A stretch of 64,000 nucleotides of DNA from Muribaculaceae bacterium (lineage in GTDB: Bacteria > Bacteroidota > Bacteroidia > Bacteroidales > Muribaculaceae): contig JAFLTP010000011.1 in NCBI GenBank assembly GCA_022510405.1, forward strand, positions 1 to 64,000. Reading direction: 5' to 3'. Below are positions 14,110-22,412 of the stretch, piece by piece (the first letter of the stretch is position 1; each line of letters begins with the position of its first letter). Position numbers and translations under genes: made by a program. The notes below the pieces were generated by a model. It made no database searches. It saw only the letters and a program-made list of their open reading frames with translations, and was not told the DNA's origin.

Positions 14110-15207
14110 TCAATCTACCATTTGTTTTTTTCCATTTATTATATAAATACCTTTTTCAAGGCCTGCAAGACTTTTACCCTTGTCAAGAACCTTGTTACCC
14201 TTTAGATCGTAAACATTATATACTTTGTTATCATCGTAATCTTTAATTCGCCCAATTCCGGCTTCTACGTTTTCATCAAGGTTGATTAGATTGTAAGCTT
14301 GGGTGCCAAGTCCGATCTGCTCCGCATATTCCACTGTATGAGTGCCATGAAGACTCTCAATTCTCCTGATGAGTGCGCTTGCATCATCCCCGGATATTGA
14401 CTCATGATTGAAAACCAAGTCAAGACATGCACGATCAAGTGCTACCGGATCGGTTGAAGCTAAGATTCCCATATCCTTTAATTCCGGGGCATGGGGATTA
14501 CCGTCACAGTCACAATCAACAGACATATTGTTCATTACATTTATATAAACAATATCCTTGCCATCCTGTTTGAAATAATTATGAACTGCCTGGGCTGCAG
14601 CTGCCATCGACTCAAGAAAAGAATCCTGGTATTGTCCTGAACCGGATGTCTTGTTGCCGGCACTATGGATATAACTTTTCCCTCTTGATGAAGCCACTCC
14701 GATACTTGCATTTTTCAATACTCCTCCGAAACCTCCCATAGCGTGTCCTTTGAAATGTGCGAGGTTTATCATGAAATCATAGTTGCTAATATGGGAGCCT
14801 ACGATATCATTGTCAAGCCATTTTGTGTCGGATACCGGAATATTGATTTCTCCTTCTGAATCCATGATATCAACATCAGCAATTGCATTGTAGCCTCTTT
14901 CCTCAATGGCTCTCAAATGAGCTGCTGTATTGTTTCGGTTTCCATAATAGGCTGTGTTACATTCCACCAAAGTGCCGTCAACTGATTGTACAAGATCTTT
15001 TATTAAATCAGGATTTAAATGATGGCTTCTGCTGGATTCTCCGGTGGATATCTTTACCGCTACTTTTCCTTTGGCTTCGACTCCCAACGCATTATATATC
15101 TTAACCAAGGATTCAGGAGTGATCTCCGACGTGAAATAAACATTTGATTGGGCCTTCCCGATAATAAAACTAAGGCTTAATAAAATAGAAGAGAATAAAT
15201 ATTTCAT
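14110..15207 (-). CDS. DUF362 protein, exported, with C-terminal sorting-like tail
   Basis: 365 residues. An N-terminal signal peptide (MKYLFSSILLSLSFIIGKAQS) is followed by a DUF362 domain at about 22-315: KVAVKISTGE, NTAYYGNRN, LAHFKGHAMGGFGGVLKNASIG, NVMNNMSVDCDCDGNPHAPE. DUF362 proteins are often linked to iron-sulfur or corrinoid redox systems; the DCDC motif could bind metal. Residues about 328-365 (VYNVYDLKGNKVLDKG, then GLEKGIYIINGKKQMV) resemble a short type IX-like sorting domain shared with 20603 and 48173. Upstream is a TAAATTTG promoter with two TTGGTAA boxes, like those of the cyclophilin-like gene, which points to control by the AraC protein at 19564. Confidence 0.85.
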   Translation of the reverse strand: MKYLFSSILLSLSFIIGKAQSNVYFTSEITPESLVKIYNALGVEAKGKVAVKISTGESSRSHHLNPDLIKDLVQSVDGTLVECNTAYYGNRNNTAAHLRAIEERGYNAIADVDIMDSEGEINIPVSDTKWLDNDIVGSHISNYDFMINLAHFKGHAMGGFGGVLKNASIGVASSRGKSYIHSAGNKTSGSGQYQDSFLESMAAAAQAVHNYFKQDGKDIVYINVMNNMSVDCDCDGNPHAPELKDMGILASTDPVALDRACLDLVFNHESISGDDASALIRRIESLHGTHTVEYAEQIGLGTQAYNLINLDENVEAGIGRIKDYDDNKVYNVYDLKGNKVLDKGKSLAGLEKGIYIINGKKQMVD

Positions 15208-15229
15208 AAATTGATATTTATATTTTATG

Positions 15230-15237
15230 CAAATTTA
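15230..15237 (-). promoter_or_regulatory. -7 box of the exported DUF362 gene
   Basis: Read on the minus strand, TAAATTTG, 22 bases before the ATG. The -33 position is occupied by the proximal TTGGTAA box. Confidence 0.7.
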
Positions 15238-15258
15238 TAAAAAACTGATTATTAGGAC

Positions 15259-15286
15259 TTACCAATTTTACGGATTTTATTACCAA
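15259..15286 (-). promoter_or_regulatory. Probable AraC-type operator: two TTGGTAA boxes 21 bp apart
   Basis: On the minus strand TTGGTAA occurs at 15286-15280 and again, within TAAAATTGGTAAGT, at 15265-15259. The offset is exactly 21 bp. The proximal box ends 21 bases before the -7 box. The same arrangement is found at 20526-20553. Confidence 0.75.
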
Positions 15287-15420
15287 AATCGCGGATTTAA
15301 TAAGTAAAAGAATTAATAACTTTAAGAATTTAAATAATATTCTCTTTATAATAGAGTTTAAATATAAACTTATATGATTTAAGTAATAATATAATCATTT
15401 ATTTTAGAAGATATATTTAT

Positions 15421-15921
15421 TTAATCTGTTTTACAGAAAATAATATCGGATTCATCCTCCTGAGGTCTTTCAAAACCAAGCCAATAATTAAGCAGTTCTT
15501 CTTCAGTCACTATCAAATCATCCGGACCTTCTCCCTTCCGTTGAGAAAGTCTTCTCAACAGTTCCTCTTTTTCCGCATAACAATAAACAAAGACAGGTTT
15601 AATATCTGTTTCATTATATATTTTGCGAATTTCATCCCTAACCATTCGTTTGCAATGGGTGGCATCAACTACTACTTTTGTCCCCGATTTAAGGAGCGAC
15701 TTTAATTGTTTGAAGACTTCTTCTCTACATTCTGCAAACAGTCTTTTTTGTTCCTCTTTAGATAAACTAAAAAGTTTGTCGCCTACTTTCTCCCAAATCA
15801 TAACGTCAGTAGAGAGCCTGAAAAAACCTTCTTCCACCAATCGAAGTGCATACTGGGTTTTACCGGCTCCACTGATTCCACACATTATAACAACCTGATT
15901 TTGGATGTCAAATTTCTTCAT
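15421..15921 (-). CDS. P-loop ATPase/kinase (AAA_33 type)
   Basis: A 166-residue P-loop protein with Walker A GISGAGKT at 15-22, a DV motif after the second strand (RLSTDVMIW), a Walker B-like VVVDATHC, and an LID-like region with RRLSQRKGEGPDD. This is the architecture of small zeta-toxin/polynucleotide-kinase-like phosphotransferases; the substrate cannot be read from the sequence. It overlaps the end of the DUF362 gene upstream by 14 bases, so the two are cotranscribed. Confidence 0.8.
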   Translation of the reverse strand: MKKFDIQNQVVIMCGISGAGKTQYALRLVEEGFFRLSTDVMIWEKVGDKLFSLSKEEQKRLFAECREEVFKQLKSLLKSGTKVVVDATHCKRMVRDEIRKIYNETDIKPVFVYCYAEKEELLRRLSQRKGEGPDDLIVTEEELLNYWLGFERPQEDESDIIFCKTD

Positions 15922-16813
15922 CAGGTGTAATGGGATCTATAGTTATAAGTTCATATTCATTGCTCCCCAACCCTAATTCTTCCGCATATTGAAGAAGATA
16001 AGTTCCATTCCTTTCCTCTATTCTTTCAATAAGATGCACTTTCCCGGGATCATTTGAAGAATAAACAGCATCGACACATGCACGATCTACTGCAACCGGA
16101 TCCAAAGAAGCAAAAATTCCTATATCTTCCATCTTGATAGGTTCAGGTTCCGCACAACAATCGCAATCAACAGAAAGATTATTTGCCACATTAATATAAA
16201 GAATATTATCACCGGCATGAGCAAATACTGATTCACATGCCTCAGCCATAGATTCCAAAAAATCATTTTGTGGTGGAACATTTTCCCAGTCCACCGGCAC
16301 TTCTCTTGATTTTCCGGCTGTATGAATCCATGCCTTACCTGCCGAAGAAGCTATTCCTATCGCTACATTTTTCAATGCTCCACCAAAACCAGCCATCGGA
16401 TGCCCTTTAAAATGGGAAAGAACCATTGTAAAGTCGTAATCCAGATAATTTTTCCCTACATAATTTTCTTTGAGATGCTTACCATTTTTCACCGGAAGTG
16501 CCACATCTCCTTCAGTATCCATAATATTCACTTCAGCAATAGCTGTAAACCCATGTTCCGCTGCTGTCTGCATATGGTCTTGGCAGTTCATTCGACGCCC
16601 TTCGTATGCGGTGTTACACTCTACAATAGTACCATCCACAAGATGAACCAATCCCTTGATAACATCAGTACTCAGATGATTTGGATTTCCCGCTTCACCG
16701 GTTGAAATCTTTATCGCGACTCTTCCTTTAGCCTCTCTACCCAGAGCCTTATAAATTTTTATAAGGTTTCCGGCTGTTATTCTGGGACAGAAATATACTT
16801 TCGATTTACTCAT
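15908..16813 (-). CDS. DUF362 protein, cytosolic
   Basis: 301 residues without signal peptide: KVYFCPRITAGNLIKIYKALG, KVAIKISTGEAGNPNHL in the family sense, LSHFKGHPMAGFGGALKNVAIG, NVANNLSVDCDCCAEPEPIK. The cysteine cluster has one more Cys (DCDCC) than its two paralogues. Of the three DUF362 genes it is the only one for a cytosolic product. It is followed at once, with overlap, by a P-loop kinase. A hairpin behind the upstream gene suggests separate transcription from it. Confidence 0.85.
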   Translation of the reverse strand: MSKSKVYFCPRITAGNLIKIYKALGREAKGRVAIKISTGEAGNPNHLSTDVIKGLVHLVDGTIVECNTAYEGRRMNCQDHMQTAAEHGFTAIAEVNIMDTEGDVALPVKNGKHLKENYVGKNYLDYDFTMVLSHFKGHPMAGFGGALKNVAIGIASSAGKAWIHTAGKSREVPVDWENVPPQNDFLESMAEACESVFAHAGDNILYINVANNLSVDCDCCAEPEPIKMEDIGIFASLDPVAVDRACVDAVYSSNDPGKVHLIERIEERNGTYLLQYAEELGLGSNEYELITIDPITPDEEI

Positions 16814-16837
16814 AATTGTAAAATACTATAATAACAT

Positions 16838-16863
16838 TGGTGTCCCATAAAACCGGGACACCA
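16838..16863 (-). terminator. Hairpin between two DUF362 genes
   Basis: TGGTGTCCC (16838-16846) pairs perfectly with GGGACACCA (16855-16863). On the minus strand it follows the stop of the gene ending at 16874. The T tract behind it is weak (ATGTTATTATAG), so termination may be partial. Confidence 0.6.
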
Positions 16864-16873
16864 TGCTATAAGA

Positions 16874-17878
16874 TTATTCTATGTTTACAAGTTCATATTT
16901 TGTTGTGCCTAACCCTATTTTTTCCGAATGATCAATTATATGGGTACCATGCATTTCTTTTATCCTCTCAATCATGGGTTGTGCATCATCTCCTTCTACA
17001 GACTCATGATTAAAAACCATATCTAAAGCAGCCTTATCAAGAGCTACGGGATCGGTAGAAGCCATTATTCCCATATCTTTAAGTACTGGCTCTTTGGGAT
17101 GACCATTGCAATCACAGTCTATTGACATATTATTCATTACATCGATATACACTATATCTTTTCCCGGTTGTTTAAAATAATTGTGTACACCTTGAGCCGC
17201 TGATGCCATGGATTCAATAAAGCCATCTTGATTGTCGGTATATTCCCAGAAATGTTCCCAATCTTCAGTGCGTCCTGCTGAGTGTATATAAGTTTTACCT
17301 GCTGTAGAAGCAACCCCTATACTCGCATTTTTCAAGACTCCACCGAATCCACCCATCTGATGTCCCTTAAAATGAGCAAGATTAATCATGAAGTCATAAT
17401 TGGGAAGATGTGAACCCACGATATCATACTTAATCCATGTGGTATCATTCACAGGAATCTTGAGGTCTCCTTCTGCGTCCATAATATCTACAGGTGCAAT
17501 GGCTGTGTAACCTCTCTCCTCAGCCGCCTTGAGATGAGCATCAGTTGTGTTTCTGTTGCCTGCATAAGCAGTGTTGCTCTCAACAAGGGTTCCATTCACT
17601 TTTTGAACTAAATCTTTAATTAGATCCGGGCTAAGGTTATATGATTCTGCAGATTCTCCTGTGGAAATCTTTACTGCCACCTTACCCTTAGGCTCAACTC
17701 CTAAGGCTTCATAGATCTTAACCAGAGATTCCGGTGTAATTTCTTTTGTGAAATAAACTTTTGCTACCGGTACGGAATCATTCTTTACTTCTTCAGCTTC
17801 ATTGGATGATTGTTTGTTTCCACAAGCCGTCATCATTAAAGCCGACATTAAAATAAAAGTTAAATTTCTCATTTTCAT
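16874..17878 (-). CDS. DUF362 lipoprotein
   Basis: 334 residues. The signal peptide ends in lipobox MTAC (MKMRNLTFILMSALMMTACGN), then a short acidic linker and a DUF362 domain: KVYFTKEITPESLVKIYEALG, LAHFKGHQMGGFGGVLKNASIG, DVMNNMSIDCDCNGHPKEP. It is very similar to the exported paralogue at 14110 but has no sorting-like tail, and it adds a short insert (EDWEHFWEYTDN). It should be anchored in a membrane facing away from the cytosol. No TTGGTAA box is found upstream. Confidence 0.87.
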   Translation of the reverse strand: MKMRNLTFILMSALMMTACGNKQSSNEAEEVKNDSVPVAKVYFTKEITPESLVKIYEALGVEPKGKVAVKISTGESAESYNLSPDLIKDLVQKVNGTLVESNTAYAGNRNTTDAHLKAAEERGYTAIAPVDIMDAEGDLKIPVNDTTWIKYDIVGSHLPNYDFMINLAHFKGHQMGGFGGVLKNASIGVASTAGKTYIHSAGRTEDWEHFWEYTDNQDGFIESMASAAQGVHNYFKQPGKDIVYIDVMNNMSIDCDCNGHPKEPVLKDMGIMASTDPVALDKAALDMVFNHESVEGDDAQPMIERIKEMHGTHIIDHSEKIGLGTTKYELVNIE

Positions 17879-17976
17879 ATAGAATAGTTTTATAAATTAA
17901 CGAATGCCAATGCTTTTTATTTTGTAAACCTTAAGGCTTTCGGGTTCTTATGGGATGCTCTTTGAGTTTTTGAAAA

Positions 17977-19386
17977 TTAAGTAGTTTTTACGGATTTGGA
18001 TAGAGATTTTACCCGACTTAAGCTGAAAACCCCCGCTATTATAGCAAAGAATAAAGCTACATATAGACAAACCCTTACTCCCGGAGCTCCATTCATAAGA
18101 GACCCTGCGTCAGTAGGAGAAGAACACCATGCAAATATAAGGGTAACAAGAGTCGCACCGAAAGTCAACGCTCCCATACGTGCAGTGCTTTGGAATCCTC
18201 CGGCAGCTCCCGATCTGGGAACCGGAGTGGCCGATATCATCACATATACGTTTGGTGTCTGAAAAATTCCAAAACCAAATCCACATAGAGCCATTCTCCA
18301 AGCTATATCCCATTCGGCAACTGTTCCTGCCGGAGGTTCGATTAAAAGCAATCCGATACCGGTGGCATAGACCAACATTCCGAAAGCTGCTGTTGCTCCG
18401 GCATTATGCTTTTCAATAAACCTTGCTGCAAATGGAGAAATTGCCATCGTGGCAAGAGGCCAGGGGGTCATCAATAAACCGGTTATCAATTCAGAAAACT
18501 TATATCCGTTTAGGAAAAGAAAAGGCAGTGCAATCAAAGCCATGCATTGGGTCACAAAAGAGCAGGTATAAGTGATTACACTTAAAGTATAAAGTTTATT
18601 GTGAAGAAGGTCGATCGGGAACATCGGAAGTTCCTTTCCGTGAAGATGTCTAACGTAGAAAATACCTATTATAATACCCGATATAATCAACAATATATTT
18701 TCCCATAGCACATGTTTATTGGCGAGATTTCCTAAAGCATAGAATATTGTACCAAACACAATTATATTTGCAACTCCGCTAAGCCAGTCGGGCTTAATCT
18801 TATGATCTTTTGGCGGATTATCGGGAAGGTATTTATATGCCATCAGGAAAGCTGCAACTCCAAGAGGCAAATTAATCAAGAATAACCAGTGCCATGATGC
18901 AGAAGAGAGAATAATACCGGCCAAAGAAGGACCGGCGGCAGAAGAAATAGCAATCACCATTGTATTTACTGCCAAACCTCTTGCAAGAGTCTCCGGGGGA
19001 TAAATCAATCTTACGAGAGCCACATTGACACTTGTTGCCATCGCCGCTCCAATTCCCTGGGCCGCTCTTGCCGCAATCATCATACCAAAAGTTTGAGATG
19101 CGGCACATAAGGCCGAGCCTACTGTAAAAATAGCTATGCCGAATATATAGTTTCTTTTGTAACTGTATAGATCACCAACATAAGCTAATGGTAGCATAAG
19201 CATAGTCAGAACAAGTTGATAGATTGTAACTATCCAGACAGCATTTGAATCTGACACATTAAATTCCTGTGCAAATATCGGTAAGGCCACATTCACCAAT
19301 GTGCCATCAAGCATTGTCATTGCCAAAACTATCAGGACTGATCCAATGGCTATATATTTATGTAGCGTGAGCTTTATATCTGACAT
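17977..19386 (-). CDS. MFS drug-efflux-type transporter (DHA2, 14-helix family)
   Basis: 469 residues with about fourteen hydrophobic helices. The N-terminal half has the DHA2 motifs: MLDGTLVNVALP in helix 1, WIVTIYQLVLTMLMLPLAYVGDLYSYKR, RAAQGIGAAM, and motif C (ISSAAGPSLAGIIL followed by WHWLFLINLPLG), which is typical of proton antiporters exporting drugs. It sits between the DUF362 group and the AraC regulator, on its own. Substrates are unknown. Confidence 0.9.
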   Translation of the reverse strand: MSDIKLTLHKYIAIGSVLIVLAMTMLDGTLVNVALPIFAQEFNVSDSNAVWIVTIYQLVLTMLMLPLAYVGDLYSYKRNYIFGIAIFTVGSALCAASQTFGMMIAARAAQGIGAAMATSVNVALVRLIYPPETLARGLAVNTMVIAISSAAGPSLAGIILSSASWHWLFLINLPLGVAAFLMAYKYLPDNPPKDHKIKPDWLSGVANIIVFGTIFYALGNLANKHVLWENILLIISGIIIGIFYVRHLHGKELPMFPIDLLHNKLYTLSVITYTCSFVTQCMALIALPFLFLNGYKFSELITGLLMTPWPLATMAISPFAARFIEKHNAGATAAFGMLVYATGIGLLLIEPPAGTVAEWDIAWRMALCGFGFGIFQTPNVYVMISATPVPRSGAAGGFQSTARMGALTFGATLVTLIFAWCSSPTDAGSLMNGAPGVRVCLYVALFFAIIAGVFSLSRVKSLSKSVKTT

Positions 19387-19563
19387 TTCTCTTTTCTAAT
19401 AATACTTAATTGATTTCTGAGAATGGCCCTATTAATTAATTTGAATATATATTATTAATCTAATGAACAGTTGTTTCAATATTTCAAGAAATCTTTAGTT
19501 TCTGAAAGACGCCCGTACATTATGTATCCTAGCCATCCTCTATTATGAGGTTCTAAAAAGTTT

Positions 19564-20457
19564 TTAATTCACCTTCAATCTATATTCTTTAGGAGTGAAA
19601 CCTGTAATCTTCTTGAATAATCTTGAAAAATGGGCCGGATAGTCAAACCCAAGGCTATAAGCTATTACACTGATATCCTGATTGGTTTCAATGAGCCTAC
19701 GTTTGGCCTCATCGATAAGTTGGAGGGAAATCAGATCTTTGGGCGACATACCTGTTTCCTTTTTAATTAGATTGCTGAAATATCCCGTAGTTAGAGATGC
19801 CTTTTCAGCGAAATAGCCCACACTTGGAGTGTTTACAATTTCATTTTCCGAGAAATAGTTCTGAAGATTCTGTTGGAACTGTGAGGCTATATCAGAGTTG
19901 ACTTTATGTCTGGTAATAAACTGACGGTCGTAAAAACGATCTAAGTGTTCCAACAATAATTGAATATGAGCGGATAATACCGCAGCCGTATGTCCGTCAA
20001 TGGGTCTTTCCAGTTCTTCACGAATAAGGTCAAGATAAAAGTTGAATTTCTCTCTTTCTTTTTCAGAAAGATGAAGAGACTCTGTCTGTGAAAAACTGAA
20101 AAATTCAAAATCTTTAATTTTTGTAGCTAAAGGTGTTCCATATATCAAATCAGGATGAAACATAAGACCCGTAACATCGGGACCCAGTTCATCTTTTTCA
20201 TCATCAAGTGTCACGACCTGTCCGGGTGCAAAACTTACTATGGTTCCTTCTTGATAGTCATAACTTTTCCTTCCATATTTAAGAGTGCATTGTGTGCCAT
20301 TTTTTAGAAACAAAGCATAAACTTCAAATTTCATAGTTAAATGGTTCACTATTTTAGTTGCTTCCTTTATGTCAAGGACACCAATAAGAGGGTGAGTTGA
20401 TTTAAGACCATATAGTTCGTTATAGGTTTTTAGGGAATCCAGAATCATATTTTCCAT
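19564..20457 (-). CDS. AraC-family transcriptional regulator
   Basis: 297 residues: an N-terminal cupin-like sensor domain (about 35-150, with YGRKSYDYQEGTIVSFAPGQ) and a C-terminal double helix-turn-helix (about 190-295) ending GFDYPAHFSRLFKKITGFTPKEYR, the AraC signature. It diverges from the cyclophilin-like gene at 20603. Paired TTGGTAA boxes 21 bp apart, the geometry expected for a two-HTH AraC protein, precede that gene and the DUF362 gene at 15207, so I infer that both are targets. The effector is not evident. Confidence 0.9.
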   Translation of the reverse strand: MENMILDSLKTYNELYGLKSTHPLIGVLDIKEATKIVNHLTMKFEVYALFLKNGTQCTLKYGRKSYDYQEGTIVSFAPGQVVTLDDEKDELGPDVTGLMFHPDLIYGTPLATKIKDFEFFSFSQTESLHLSEKEREKFNFYLDLIREELERPIDGHTAAVLSAHIQLLLEHLDRFYDRQFITRHKVNSDIASQFQQNLQNYFSENEIVNTPSVGYFAEKASLTTGYFSNLIKKETGMSPKDLISLQLIDEAKRRLIETNQDISVIAYSLGFDYPAHFSRLFKKITGFTPKEYRLKVN

Positions 20458-20525
20458 AGACTTGTTTTTTCATTGGAATGCAAAAATAGGTTTTAATTTT
20501 TATCTTTTGAAAAGAATCATTAAAA

Positions 20526-20553
20526 TTGGTAAGTAAATCCATAAAATTGGTAA
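20526..20553 (+). promoter_or_regulatory. Probable AraC-type operator: two TTGGTAA boxes 21 bp apart
   Basis: TAAAATTGGTAAGTA occurs exactly twice (20521-20535 and 20542-20556); the core TTGGTAA boxes are at 20526-20532 and 20547-20553. The proximal box ends 22 bases before the -7 box, as in the DUF362 promoter. Confidence 0.8.
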
Positions 20554-20575
20554 GTATCTTTAATTTCAAAGAAAT

Positions 20576-20583
20576 TAAATTTG
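20576..20583 (+). promoter_or_regulatory. -7 box of the cyclophilin-like gene
   Basis: TAAATTTG, 19 bases before the ATG at 20603. No TTG stands at the -33 position; the operator's proximal box takes its place, which suits activation by a bound regulator. Confidence 0.7.
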
Positions 20584-20602
20584 CAAAACAAACTTTTATA
20601 AA

Positions 20603-21157
20603 ATGAAAAAATTACTTTTACCCTTCATTATTTTCCTTATGAGCGCATGTTCGATACATTCTCAAACAAAAATTAATCTAACAGTAAATGGAGTGACAAA
20701 AACAGCCACTTTGGTCCAGAATGAAGCTACTGAGAAACTGATTTCTCTTCTTGAAAATAGTCCTATAACTTTGTCGATGACTGAAAACGGAGGATTCGAA
20801 AAAGTTGGAAATCTTCCTCAATCTTTGCCCACTTCCGATGTTACTCAGACAGCACATTCGGGAGATATTATGCTTTATGTCGGGAATGTGTTGTGTATTT
20901 TCTATGGTTCCAACACATGGGCATATACTAAGCTTGGAACTCTTGACAATATGAATGCGGAGGAAATAAAGGAGTTTCTTTCCGGGAATCCGGTCGAAGT
21001 TATCTTGTCAATCGAGACTCAAGCTGGTATAAAAGAAATAAAGGCATCTGAAATCTACAAAGAGCAAGTCTTTGATCTTAATGGGAAGATAATCACTAAA
21101 AGACCTTTGGAATCGGGTTTATATATAATTGACGGGAGAAAAACCATAATAAGATAA
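20603..21157 (+). CDS. Cyclophilin-like-fold lipoprotein with sorting-like tail
   Basis: 184 residues. The start is MKKLLLPFIIFLMSACS with lipobox MSAC. Residues about 25-145 match the small cyclophilin-like domain family (KINLTVNGVTKTATLVQNEAT, PITLSMTENGGFEKVGNLPQSLP, GDIMLYVGNVLCIFYGSNTWAYTKLG). This barrel lacks the usual prolyl-isomerase residues as far as I can see and often sits beside flavodoxin or redox genes. The last 30 residues (QVFDLNGKIITK, then GLYIIDGRKTII) resemble the tail on the DUF362 protein at 14110, its probable co-regulated partner. Confidence 0.8.
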   Translation: MKKLLLPFIIFLMSACSIHSQTKINLTVNGVTKTATLVQNEATEKLISLLENSPITLSMTENGGFEKVGNLPQSLPTSDVTQTAHSGDIMLYVGNVLCIFYGSNTWAYTKLGTLDNMNAEEIKEFLSGNPVEVILSIETQAGIKEIKASEIYKEQVFDLNGKIITKRPLESGLYIIDGRKTIIR

Positions 21158-21275
21158 TGGTGCCCAAAAAGACAGTTGGTTCTCACCTCTTGCCTTAGAA
21201 ATTGAAGGAGAAAACTCTTCTAACGAATGGCTCAAACAGGTAGAAGATGATCATTCTCTTAAATTTGGGAAATAA
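21153..21275 (+). pseudogene. Unrecognised 3' gene remnant
   Basis: The frame opens after a TAA at 21150-21152 and reads DNGAQKDSWFSPLALEIEGE then NSSNEWLKQVEDDHSLKFGK and a stop. It has no start codon. The composition looks coding, and it overlaps the last bases of the lipoprotein gene, so it may be the tail of a deleted downstream gene. I cannot assign a family. Confidence 0.35.
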
Positions 21276-21304
21276 TCCTTGAATCTTATTCATTCCATAT
21301 AAAA

Positions 21305-21338
21305 AAGAGATGACATCTGACTTATTCAGGTGTCATTT
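21305..21338. terminator. Terminator between convergent genes
   Basis: ATGACATCTGA-CTTAT-TCAGGTGTCAT (21310-21336, eleven pairs, one G-T). On the minus strand it is followed by CTCTTTTTT, so it ends the DUF5131 gene; on the plus strand the following TTATTTAT is weaker. Confidence 0.75.
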
Positions 21339-21340
21339 AT

Positions 21341-22066
21341 TTATGGTCTGTAATCTACATTGGCTTTATGAGCTTGTGAATGTTGAAGTTTTCTGGGGAT
21401 ATGGAATAGCCGGCCATCTTTTAAAATATAAGAGCCTGTTTGATGAAAATTGAATGGAACTCGGGCACTGATACATTGGTCCCTTAAATTCAAAATCCAA
21501 TTGAAGTCAAGCGTTCTTGCATATTTTCCTGATTCCCCACCGGCACTAACAGATTCTATTAAATCAGGATCAAGATATGAAATCATTTCAATTTGTTGAA
21601 TCATTGGAGCCACAATAATAAGTCTATGTTTTATGGGCAAAGATAGGAAAATGGGCAAACGATAATCAGTTCTTTCCTGATTCTCCACAGTACAACCTAT
21701 CGTTACGTGATCCCAGCCATCACCCCAATCTTCCGGTAAACATTTCTCTAAACGATCTATCCTTTTGGTAAAAAAATAGAAACTGCAATCTTGCCTCTTC
21801 CGGATTATGTCCCAAATTTCCGAGCGCCACTTATCAGCTTCTTCAATCAGTAAATCAGAAGTGAAACAAAGTGGAAATTCGGTTCCTGACGGAAATTTCC
21901 AATTCTTTTTCCTATCTCTTTTTAACGGCAAATTAAAGGAAGATGTCTTTCTAACCTCATTCGTTGGAATCTCCGTACCAAAAGCTGCATCCTCACGAAA
22001 TACGTAACAATGCTTGCAACCGGCACTAATTTTATGGCAACCATGCCATGGATTCCACATTATCAT
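21341..22066 (-). CDS. DUF5131 family protein (phage Gp37/Gp68-like)
   Basis: 241 residues starting MIMWNPWHGCHKISAGCKHCYVFRED. This is the DUF5131 signature, with cysteines in a C-x(6)-C-x(2)-C arrangement that recalls radical-SAM iron-sulfur sites. Also present are the characteristic CFTSDLLIEEAD, FYFFTKRIDRLEKCLPEDWGDGWDHVTIGCTVENQ and GGESGKYAR. The family is common in phages and genomic islands; its reaction is not established. ATG at the third residue is an alternative start. The gene stands alone with its own terminator. Confidence 0.85.
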   Translation of the reverse strand: MIMWNPWHGCHKISAGCKHCYVFREDAAFGTEIPTNEVRKTSSFNLPLKRDRKKNWKFPSGTEFPLCFTSDLLIEEADKWRSEIWDIIRKRQDCSFYFFTKRIDRLEKCLPEDWGDGWDHVTIGCTVENQERTDYRLPIFLSLPIKHRLIIVAPMIQQIEMISYLDPDLIESVSAGGESGKYARTLDFNWILNLRDQCISARVPFNFHQTGSYILKDGRLFHIPRKLQHSQAHKANVDYRP

Positions 22067-22412
22067 AATATTATTCCTTCAAGGAATTCCTTAAACTGAT
22101 GCAAATATAATCTTTTTCTAAACAATAATGACGGGATGGTGATTCTATTCAATCCTGAACTCTATAGGTTTCACTATAAATATTTAATAATGCAAGATTC
22201 ATGCCAAAGATAATTATAAATGTTAATTTTTCAGATTAATTATAAATTCTAAAATTGAAGACATAATTACCTTCAATTTGCTTGAATTTAACATAAAATT
22301 AGATAAAATATTAATTTTTACCCACTTTGAAAATGCATAAATTCAAAACTTTATTATTAATATTGTAGAAAATTTATTAATTAAGCAATCCTTATATAAA
22401 ACAATCCTTCTT
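22067..22412. other. 346-bp AT-rich intergenic region
   Basis: It separates the divergent DUF5131 and beta-helix genes. I see no gene, no RNA fold that I recognise and no clear consensus promoter on either strand, only long A/T runs. Confidence 0.5.
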
